NCBI GenBank assembly: GCA_030062745.1
Contig: CP099839.1
Span: 2,795,001 to 2,859,000 of the forward strand
DNA: 64,000 bases
Reading direction: 5' to 3'
Source: Capitulum mitella
Lineage: Eukaryota; Arthropoda; Thecostraca; Pollicipedomorpha; Pollicipedidae
Shown: positions 55,501-64,000 of the stretch, one piece after another
How the letters are laid out: every line of letters starts with the position of its first letter
How positions within the stretch are numbered: position 1 is the first letter of the stretch
The notes under the pieces: model-generated
Told to the model about the DNA's origin: nothing
Database searches by the model: none
Seen by the model: only the letters and a program-made list of their open reading frames with translations
Made by a program: the position numbers and the translations under genes

Positions 55501-58500
55501 GACGTGGGTATTCACAGATGGGGCAGGTGTCCCCCCAAGACGTGAGTATTCACAGCTGGGACTGGTGTCCCCCAGGTGTGAACATTTACAGCTGGGGCAG
55601 GTGCCCCAGGCGTGAGTATTCACAGCTGGGGCAGGTGCCCCAGGCATGAGTATTTACAGCTGTGGCAGGCGCCCCAGGACGTAAGTAGCTACCACAGGGG
55701 AAAGTGGTGCCTGACCTGAGTACTTACAAACGGACGGGCGCCGCGTGTTCAGAAATGAGAATGATTACCCACCTCGACATGAGTATTGAGAGCTGGGATA
55801 CACGCCTCCTGAAAATGTTATTTCCTGCTCGGCGTCATAGCACATGAGTTCTTTTCGCTGGGGCAGGACTCTCCGACGTAAGTACGTGCAGCACAGACAA
55901 GTGCTTTCTTGGTATTTAGAGCCGAAACATGCAATGCATGACGAGACGAGTTCGACATGACGAGTTCGTAGGGTCACCTGTCACGTCTACTTTCAGGTAG
56001 CCGTCTCTCTCTGTTTAAATCTATCACAGCACAATGTTAAGCCTGCGACAGACGCAGTATCATCGGTCCAGCCTTTCGCAGTCAGCAGCCATCGCAAAAA
56101 GTGCGCCAGAGTAACCAACAGACGCGACCAAATCCACCGCCCAGGGCAACCAGGTCCTTTGTAAGGCTTCGTTTATCTACCCCACCCCAGCAATGTTATT
56201 AACGGCCACTCATTCCTGCCGGCGCAGGCTCTGCGCCCGGCCCCCTTGACGCTCCCTCGGTTCCAGGGCGTGGCGCAGTACACGTTCGGCTACAAGACCG
56301 AGGACCCGGCCGAGGCCACCTACTCGGAACAGAGCGAGCAGCGCAACGGCAACGCCGTCACCGGCTTCTACTCGGTGCTGCTGCCCGACGGCCGGGTCCA
56401 GGTCAGACGCTGGGGCGAGGCGGCCCGGGCCGGCACGGGACAACCGGGGGCCATACGGTGCGTTTAGAGATGGGGTGAGTGCGCGGTTGTAGTAAGTGCC
56501 AGCAGGTCGGACGGAACCAGTACTGATCAGACGGAAACGGAGAGACTGACGCGAAGAACAACTAGTGCGAAAGGGGAGCCACCACCAAAACTTGTCGTCA
56601 GGTAGCGCACGGTTCCCCAATTTCACTCACGTCACTTTTCAAACTCTATAAACGGCAAACTTGTAGTTCTGTCCTCGATACAAGCCAACTAGATCATCCA
56701 TCCCTCATTACTACATACACAACTGTGACTAAGCCTTTCCCTGACCCAGGTCCTCAACCGAATCATGCTGGACCTGTGCCACGCTGACTCCATCTCGCCC
56801 GGTCCCAGGTGGTCAACTACGTGGCGGACGAGGGCGGCTACCGCGCCACGGTGGCGTACCAGACGCCGGACGGCGTGCCGCTGCCGGCGCCGCAGCAGCC
56901 GCCCGGCGCGCCGCCGCCGCCGGCCGCGCCGCGCTCGCCCACGTTCCGGTTCGGCGGCCCGCTGCCGGCGCTGACCGCCGACCTGGGGCCCGGCTTCGGC
57001 GGCGGGCCCGGCTTCGGCGCGCCCGCCAAGCGCGAGGCCGGCGAGGAGTTCGGCCGGCGCACCAGCGGCGGCGGCGGAGAAGAGCGAGGTGAGGTCGTGC
57101 GGGACTGGCGGGACGGTGCCGGCTCACTTCCTCTGAGCAGCGGCGGCGGCGGTGGGAACGGCGGAGGAGGGAGTGACGGCGGCGGAGGAGAAGGCGGTCA
57201 CAGCGGTGGAGGCGGAGCAGCTCATGACTGGAGGGACGGCGCCGGCTCGCTGCCCCTGAGGCGGCGTCAGAGGGCCGCAGCCGCGCAGCCGGCAGGACGT
57301 GCCGCCCCTCTCGACCGCATCCAACAACGGCCGGCCGCCGGCAGTCGGTCCTCATGCCGAGCAGACCCTCCAGATCGGACCCGCCAGCGACAGCGGGTTC
57401 GGCGACGGCTGGACGCCCACAGCCAAGCCCGCGCCTGCGGGCCGTCCGCGGCCCGCGCAGGCCGACGCGGCGGCGGCCGTCGGCTTCCGGGAACCGTCGT
57501 CCGACCCGCCGCCGGGCGTCAACTCCTGGCTGGTGGCCGACAACTCGATCCCGATCCAACAGCGCCCGGACCGTGTCGCCAAACTCGGTCGAGGCCGGCC
57601 GGGCGTGGACGGTGACCTCCGGGGCGTCGCCCGCCCCGAGGAGCTGGGACCAGCCGCCGTCAGACCGTCCGACACCGCCCTCCGACGGCAACGCCATCAC
57701 AGCGTCCCCGCGGCCGGCCGCCGGCGACGCCGCCTGGACGGTGACGGCTCGCTCCGGCCCGGCCGTGGACGGCGCCTGGCGGGTGACGGCCAGCCACGCG
57801 CCGGCCGACGGCGCCTGGACCATGACCGTCCGTCCGCTGGCGGCCGGCGGCGGCGGCGGCGGCGCGGCCGCCTCCGCTGCCGCTGCTGGCGGCGGCCGCG
57901 CTCGGCGGCCGGCCCGGCCCGGCCGCTCAGTTCCGCTCGCGTCCGGGCCGGGCCAGCGGGCGGGCCCGACGCGCGCGCCGGCCGTCACCGCCGCCGCCGT
58001 TCCGCCGCCGGAGGAGCATCGAGGGCCGTCAGAGGCCGCACCTCACGGCCCGACTGCCACTGTCAGGGGCCAGCCGCTCAGTCTGACGGAGTTCCCACAG
58101 CAGCCCGCGCCGGGCCACGCCGCGCCGGACGGATGGTGGTCTCCGCTCAGAATAGCCGCGTAGGTTTCTGGTGAGAGATGTCGCCTTGACTCTCGCATCG
58201 ATATTTATCATGAACATATGAGTCTGGATAGGCGGAAGTAGTGTTCCTTTCCTCTGCGTGACGCTGCGTTTTGTGTGATGTGGCGAGCCGCAGACGTCGG
58301 CCCGGTGGCAGAGTGTCTGCCTCCTTTTTGCGTTCCACGGAAAAGACAATATTTTGTAGGCAAACTGGCACTTTGTTGAGTTTTTCCTATCCTGTTCCAG
58401 GCATACAATAAAGGCATTCACTTGGTGTGAAACTACCCGCATGTCTGGCAATGTCGGTCACTATGAGAAAAGTCCAAGTCACGTCTGATGCGCCCAGCTA

Positions 58501-61500
58501 CGCGCCGTCACGGTCCAAGGACGATAGGTTCAACCGGTGTTACTGTAATTTTCAGCCTAATAAATCCACATAATACGGGGCATTTTACTGAAAGTAAGTC
58601 CGTAATCGGGCATACGGAGCGGAACTAGCCAACTTTTACGCGTGCGCGCCGACCGGCTGCAAGCATTTAGACGGCAGATTCCGTGGTTGACCATGGTTGA
58701 CAAACATCACCATGGTTGATCCAAATTGGTTTTGGACAAAGTTGCGTTTTTTTCGACGGTGGTCACTTTCTCGTCCGACAAACAACGACGCCAAGGTTTT
58801 CACACAACGGTGGATCGCTTGTACTTCGTTTTAGACTGACTGCTGTGTTTTATATCAGTTCATAGGACTGACGCAAATCGTTCGCGTGTATTTAAAGCAA
58901 TTTCAGCTTTCAGAACAGTCCGAAACTAAGGTTTATGACTTAATATACAGGAGTATCGCCCATCTGTTCTACCAATGACGACGCGAGGGAGACAGACATG
59001 ACCAATGTCAGTTTCACTTTTACATGGATCTCTTGTGTGCTGCAATTTTAATTAAACAAACTTCGCACCTGTCCCCTAACACCCACTGCGACATTTCCTC
59101 TGATTTGTGAATAATTAATAGCAAGACAAATGTCCTAGCAAGGGGCATGCAAAGATCGTCCCAGATGAAAACGTCTATCACATAACTGTCAACATTCAAA
59201 CTCGCGTAGTACAAACTTCACATAATACACATACCTCGAGCTGACCGTTGTTCATCACCGACCTGACGGGCCAATTGCCACCCCCACTCCAAATCAAAAC
59301 TCCCATTCGCTTACGCCAATTTCTGGTTTCACCCAGCTCCCAATGGGTGAATGGACCGAACAGCACCTGATTTTTGGCGACTGCTTCCCTCCAAAATTAT
59401 CCATACCATCTCTGCAACTGGCCCAGCTGCTTCTGCCATTCTTAGTTCCTTCTAATTTCCATGACAAGGCGAGGCCAGCCTTTATTCCATTTTGCGTTCT
59501 GAGCAATGGAACAAGTGCGCCGGGTACATCAAGACAACTACATTGCGTTGCAGTTGAGTTATAAGAAAAAAAGACAGCCAGCGTTTCCTTAAGAATCATT
59601 TGCGATATCCTGAGCCACATGCAGCAAGAGCTGCTACACGCACGTCTAAATGTCGACACTCAAGTTCCGTACCAAATTAAGACATATTTCACCGGCGCCG
59701 AAGCCCTAAACCCCTTCGAGTTTCCAGTTCGGCGCAAAGCATGCCTCGAGCGTGTCCAAAATCTTCGCGGCTGACGACCGACCTTTTGTTCTAGAAAACA
59801 ATATCCCAGTGAACACTAAAGGATCTGTTGTCCTTCCCCCGCAGCCGGCCTCTGTCACCAGGTTACGTTACGTACGGCGGCAGAGGCCGGGTTCATATGG
59901 ATCACGACGTCAGTGACGCTTCGAGCTGGCTCCAGGGCCGGCAGGAAGCGTCAGCAATGAGTTTATGAAGATGTGCAGGCACGCCTTCGTAAATCACTTG
60001 GATGAGTTTGTACTAAATGTCTGTACCGAAGCTAACATCATGCTATCATGTTAGACATTTAACATGTATTCCCCAGCTTTTCCCACAGCCCGTGTCCCGT
60101 GGCAGGCAAAAAAAATTACAAAGCAGCCCATTCGTCATCAGGCCAGCAATCCTTTCGCCGTATTCCCTTCCGCATTGTGCTCCAGATAACTAATGGTTTG
60201 ACGAAATAGTTGTGACATTAGGTGAGGATGATCAATGTCATGAATGCTCGGACATGTCCTGAGAAAAAAAACACTTGCCGATGGAGCGCAAGCCCATTTA
60301 GATCCCCAGGAAGTGACGCTGACAATTTGAACAATGGTCTCCATTTCCGTGGCCGATAATGCTATTTCTATTTATTTTTTTACTTATTATATAGTTTATT
60401 ATATATGTAATTATTTTATTTATTCTTGTTATTCTATCGACACCCGTCAATTTCTATCAAAAACTAAAATTTAAAAATTGCATTTATCAATGTAAGACTA
60501 GTCATATTAAAACATATGCTAGATGTTTGCCTTTGACAACTGGGCAAAAACTGGAGGCTTTTGAGCCGGCTCAACACCCAAACCGAGGTGGTCACAAGCC
60601 GCCAGGACGTACTGTTGTTGATGCCGAAAATTTCGTCGATCAGGCCCTCGTAGGTGAGCTGCGTGGCCACAGGCGTGATGAGGTCGACCTCGCGATCAAT
60701 GAGCAGAAGCGTGTCGATCTCGCAGACGGCCGGAAACTCCGAGTCGGTCCGTTCGCGCCGCAGTCGCAGCATGTAGTCATACACCTGACGGACGACCGCG
60801 TAACGTCACACTGCATCCACGGTCGGCAGGTGTCGCGACAAGCCACACAGAGCTACAAACGATGTAAAATGGGCCTCAAACTTTACACCAAAAATGAGTC
60901 AGTTGGATTTTCTGGTTATGCAGCGTTTCTACCCGCGGAGGCGCACTTTGAACTGAAAATGTGTTTCTGATTGCCCCAATCACACGTTTTTAACGTTCAA
61001 CAACAGCATAAGTCGTATCATAGCTATTGTTCCTTCCTAGGCAGCACGTTCCGTACCTTTTTGGCCGCAGTGCCCTGTCCGCAGATGTTGGGAATTATTC
61101 CAAACTTGAGCTGAATGTCCAGCAGAGCCTGTGCGGCTTCAAACAGGCAACTCGGGTCATTTTCAAGCATGTACTCCTGAAGAAGGGCCAAAAGTCCTTT
61201 AGTTCATAAATCCCCAAACAAGCTAAGTGAAAACATTACTGAGATTCCGCAAAATTGCAGCCCAACAGAATCCCCCCTTATACGTATCCTGTGCTTCCAT
61301 CACTCCGAGGATAACTGGCTTATCTTCCGAGCTGGCGGCTATTCCTCCGCTCAGTCATACGGTAAAGCGAAAATTGGTCCATTCCAGGAGCTCTGATGCT
61401 GGCCTTTTAGTTCGTGACCCGAGCACCATCACGTTTTACATGGCAATGACGTAAAGCAACTCGAATCCATGCGCTGGCGCTACTATCACTCTTCAAGTAC

Positions 61501-62589
61501 CACACAACATTTCAAGGTCCGTGGCGAACTCCGTCAGATAATCCGCGCACCTTGAAGCCGTCGGGGTACTCCATGGAGAGGAGGTCGGCGTCCAGCGGCA
61601 GCAGGCGCACCTCCAGGCTGGTGATCTGCGAGAACGTGCCCAGCACGCGGCGCTCCTCCAGCACGCGCTCGCAGGCGCGGCTCCGGCTCGGCACGAAGCA
61701 GAGGAAGAACTCCTTCCGCCGGCCGCCCAGCTCCTCCTCCCTGAAACCGTCGCCAAACCCTTAGGGAAAACAACTGCAATGGGTCTTATGACTGGCCAGG
61801 CTGCTGGCTTACAGAATTTGCGGAGGACGACTTGTTTCCGATATTCTGAGCAGCATGGCTGGCAATGGATTCCAATTAAAGGGCTGATTCTTTAAAGCAA
61901 TTTGGCAGCCAATGGTTGATGAATATCAACAGCAGACATGTCCCCCATGTACAACAGAGTGGAGGCAGCAATCATTTGAACAGTAGCAGAAGGTCTGGTA
62001 ACATATTCAAACTATTTGATGGGATCTTATAAAGCTATATTCAGCCCACAGATGCTATATATGTTTATGTGCAAAGATGGCGGATTTATTATCAGCAAAT
62101 GAGCTTGTAAGGCAACTATAGATCAGTCTCCTCCAGCTAACCTCAGAGTTTCGCGCATATTTCATATAAATGAGGTAGTGTCATGCTCTTGCAAACTTGC
62201 ACGATTTCAGGGCACCACGTCGTGACATGCCAGAAGTCATAACCTGAAGATGACTGCCTACGAGCCATCTCCCTCCACTACAAAAAAAAAGAAACAAGAC
62301 CAAGATTGGCCAGTCTACAGAAGCACCACTATGGCCACCTGTCTGGTGCACAGTTCAGAGCTTTGCACAGGTCGCTGGTGGCCGGATTCACAGACCTCTG
62401 CACGTTCTCGGCGACCGCCTCCATGAGGCCGACCTCAGGTCGCACCAGGAAGAAGATATTGTCGACGTCACTGGGCGGCAACCGGCCCGGCCGGAGCAGA
62501 AACATCTTCACCACGTTCTGCTCGGACAGGAACGAGTACTCGGCCACCAGGCCGAATGGCCCCATCAGCCGCTCGTCCCAGACGATCGC
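45006..62589 (-). CDS. VPS33A: VPS33A, SM protein of HOPS/CORVET, 10 exons, 5' exon missing
   Basis: VPS33A is the Sec1/Munc18-family subunit of HOPS/CORVET; it captures and proofreads SNAREs for lysosomal fusion and binds VPS16. Exons from 5' to 3' on the minus strand: 62396-62589, 61551-61740, 61057-61176, 60613-60784, 49414-49531, 48842-49002, 48346-48500, 47638-47888, 45790-46046 and 45006-45097. All phases agree and no frame breaks were seen, giving 569 residues from [14 protein letters not shown] to the stop. The family length is about 600, so only about 35 N-terminal residues are missing, expected in an exon ending in phase 0 beyond 62590. [15 protein letters not shown] and [15 protein letters not shown] are diagnostic of SM proteins, and the C-terminus matches VPS33A rather than VPS33B. 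Confidence 0.95.
45446..45790 (-). repeat. 28-29-bp GC-rich tandem repeat at a VPS33A donor, about 12 copies
   Basis: On the minus strand the array starts at the functional donor CG|GTGAGA of the penultimate exon. The unit is GTGAGAGGGGCGGAGCGGGA plus a G/C-rich end. CTCAC (GTGAG on the minus strand) recurs at 45757, 45728, 45670, 45641 and 45531, while the other copies read GGGAGA. The repeat also produces long proline-rich shadow frames on the + strand. Confidence 0.92.
46047..47637 (-). other. VPS33A intron before the penultimate exon
   Basis: A 1.6-kb intron with A/C-rich + strand. Two segments contain ATTCTGCGGCGGTACGGCAGG-like and related words (near 46260 and 46520), hinting at a dispersed repeat. 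No protein was recognised. Confidence 0.5.
49174..49213 (+). repeat. (CA)n(TA)n compound microsatellite
   Basis: About 12 CA units followed by about 7 TA units in the VPS33A intron between exons 48842-49002 and 49414-49531. Confidence 0.97.
49532..55200 (-). other. First part of the long VPS33A intron
   Basis: About 5.7 kb on the 3' side of the nested cuticle gene, A- and C-rich on the + strand and without recognisable coding sequence, RNA gene or transposon protein. A GC-rich patch lies at about 52.9-53.3 kb. The promoter of the nested gene should be near 54.7-55.2 kb. Confidence 0.6.
55201..58163 (+). CDS. Secreted cuticular protein with Rebers-Riddiford chitin-binding domain
   Basis: Three exons are visible: 55201-55326, 56267-56401 and 56809-58163, all phase 0. 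The first gives a signal peptide ([15 protein letters not shown], likely cut before QQ). Exons 2 and 3 give an R&R (chitin_bind_4) domain: [30 protein letters not shown] and [17 protein letters not shown], closer to RR-1. The product would bind chitin in the cuticle. The 56809-58163 exon then encodes a Gly/Pro/Ala-rich tail with a duplicated [11 protein letters not shown] and several W-x-V/M-T repeats. The natural-looking tail uses three frames in turn, with breaks near 57260-57290 and 57570-57610. A short upstream exon holding the true start is possible, since a splice-acceptor-like CCGCAG directly precedes the ATG and many arthropod cuticle genes have a tiny first exon. The gene lies in a VPS33A intron, antisense to it. 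Confidence 0.82.
55300..55690 (+). repeat. 35-bp tandem repeat at the cuticle gene donor, about 11 copies
   Basis: The unit runs from the exon tail (GGACAGGTGCC.CAGGAC) through the donor and about 14 intron bases (GTGAGTATTCACAG). Donor positions are 55327, 55363, 55398, 55433, 55468, 55504 (GTGGGT), 55542, 55576 (GTGTGA), 55612, a mutated copy near 55646 and 55681 (GTAAGT). More decayed copies seem to continue to about 55885. Confidence 0.93.
58407..58412 (+). promoter_or_regulatory. Poly(A) signal of the cuticular protein gene
   Basis: An AATAAA lies 244 bp downstream of the stop codon at 58161-58163 on the same strand, a normal 3' UTR distance. Confidence 0.6.
58413..60612 (-). other. Rest of the long VPS33A intron
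   Basis: Intron sequence 5' (in VPS33A terms) of the nested gene. It includes a very AT-rich stretch at about 60360-60480 and small inverted repeats, for example near 59844-59892. No gene was recognised. Confidence 0.6.
60613..62589 (-). CDS. VPS33A: VPS33A 5' exon cluster, SM domains 1-2
   Basis: Four exons encode the N-terminal SM region: [87 protein letters not shown] with [10 protein letters not shown]; and [48 protein letters not shown]. The donor of the 62396-62589 exon is the weak AG|GTCTGT. After this cluster comes an 11-kb intron holding a nested gene on the other strand. Confidence 0.92.
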
Positions 62590-64000
62590 CTGAGGGCAAA
62601 AGCAGCAATCAGCCTACATCAGATACAAGGTGCCAGGCACATGTATGAAAACAGTCAACAGAGGTGCTGCAAGCGAGGATGTCAGACATTGCTGCACAAT
62701 GTGTCACCCACAGGGTTTTCTGCATTGTGCATAAAAACAGGATATCACAACATGGGAACAGTTCATCCATAACCATTCAATGACCCATAATAAAATGAGA
62801 GGAAAATATGAGCACTTCATCCATTAACATTGAATGGCAAGTATAAAATAACAGAAAACAACAACACTTTTTGCCCTCAACTTGTGCTCCCTTGAAGCTC
62901 CACATGAGAGAATTTTACATGACACATGATGGCACTATTCATGCTAATTGAAACTGAATGCTTATAACAATGAAAATTGTTGATTTTTTGTGATAATTTT
63001 ATAGAGGTGCTAGTGTGCAATCATTTGAATATCAATAAAAACACCACTGCCCTGGATATCTAAGCACCTGATGCATATCAAATGTCAGTGCATTTTCAAG
63101 GTATCAACATGAAAACAACCCAACCATGGGCTTTCTTCTGGGGGTGGGGCACCGACTCACTGCATTTGGATTACATGAAATGTGTGGTGTAGAGTAAATG
63201 GTACTGGCAGAGAACATGACTATGATGAACCTTAAGTGGGTGACCAGCTGTCAATCCAGTCTTTTGGATACAACTTGCTTTTTTAGTGATTCACATTAAT
63301 TAACCTCCTGCTTGAAGAATGTACATATCTAAATGCATGTGTCTAATTCATTATGTCACTGCAGCATGAAGAATCAAAAACACTCTCTCCAGAATACAAA
63401 ACATTTTTGCAAAAATATCCTCAAGATGCTTTTTGTTGGTGGCAATGTGTGCCTTTCATTCAAATGTTAGTCCATTTTGATTTCAATCATATTATTTTTC
63501 AAAAAATCAAAGTGCCTGTCTTAAAATGCCTGGCAGGAAAACTTGCCCAAATAAAGATGAAAACTCTGCAAATGCTGATTATTATGGGGAAATTGGTTGT
63601 GATTGCAGTCAAGTTCCATTAGCTGGAGAGGCAGTAATTCTGATTTTCACTCATTCATTTATACTTTATTATGTTTTATATTAGCTTTTCAGTACCACTT
63701 TTTTTATTAGACACTTTTTTTCAAAGTTAAGTATATTCATTTTGGCTTTTAAGCACATCATGCTTATTATTTCCTGTTTATGTGTCATTTATAATATTTC
63801 CATGCTTTCTTATTATCATTTTACTTTCAAGTTCTTGTATTAATTAGCTCACATGAGAAAAATGTTTTCCATCTTGCATGACAATATGGCTCAGTTATGA
63901 GTTATGAGGCATTTGGTAGCACATCAGCATTCCTATCACTACAGTCACAATAATGGTATCCAGAGGCATGCCAGTAGGGTTGTTCAATGAAGTACAGAGT
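62590..64000. other. AT-rich, CpG-poor block upstream of the first visible VPS33A exon
   Basis: AT-rich DNA with only a handful of CpG dinucleotides in 1.4 kb. The missing first VPS33A exon was searched for on the minus strand by eye and not found; it probably lies beyond 64000. Confidence 0.6.

Noticed and set aside
55300-55690. CRISPR-like regular repeats
   Set aside because: Repeats are contiguous with no unique spacers, lie at an exon/intron junction, and the DNA is eukaryotic.

Overview
This is eukaryotic nuclear DNA from an animal with GC-rich, intron-rich genes. GT-AG introns, extracellular and endolysosomal metazoan protein families, and a nested Rebers-Riddiford (chitin-binding) cuticular protein gene point to an arthropod. 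A crustacean such as a barnacle would fit the GC content, but that is inference. No prokaryotic operons, CRISPR arrays, rRNA or tRNA genes were seen.

Layout. (1) About 1.7-32.3 kb, + strand: a 14-exon srGAP (SLIT-ROBO Rho GTPase-activating protein) gene with F-BAR, RhoGAP and SH3 domains and a long low-complexity tail. Its introns are very GC-rich and full of simple repeats. (2) 34.8-43.6 kb, + strand: a complete VPS16 gene in 18 exons with all phases matching. (3) 62.6-45.0 kb, - strand: VPS33A in 10 visible exons with all phases matching; its first coding exon was not found and probably lies beyond 64 kb. (4) 55.2-58.2 kb, + strand: a secreted cuticular protein gene nested in an 11-kb VPS33A intron on the opposite strand.

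VPS16 and VPS33A bind each other directly in the HOPS/CORVET tethering complexes of late endosomes and lysosomes. Here they are tail-to-tail neighbours with stop codons about 1.4 kb apart.

The most unusual signal is a recurrent association of short tandem repeats with functional 5' splice sites. Five exons in all four genes (srGAP exons 7 and 11, VPS16 exon 9, the penultimate VPS33A exon and the cuticle signal-peptide exon) are followed immediately by a tandem array. The repeat unit carries the donor site, usually together with the exon tail, so copies of the donor are laid out at regular spacing. In srGAP exon 11 the unit is exactly 69 bp, so each extra donor would add 23 residues in frame.

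Other notable points: apparent frame breaks in srGAP (three) and in the cuticle gene (two or more), but none in the two VPS genes; AT-rich, nearly CpG-free blocks at the 5' end of VPS16 and next to the 5'-most visible VPS33A exon; a GC-AG intron in VPS16; and base-composition skew that follows gene direction and flips where VPS16 and VPS33A converge. Long open frames elsewhere in the GC-rich introns are stop-poor shadows and are not annotated.
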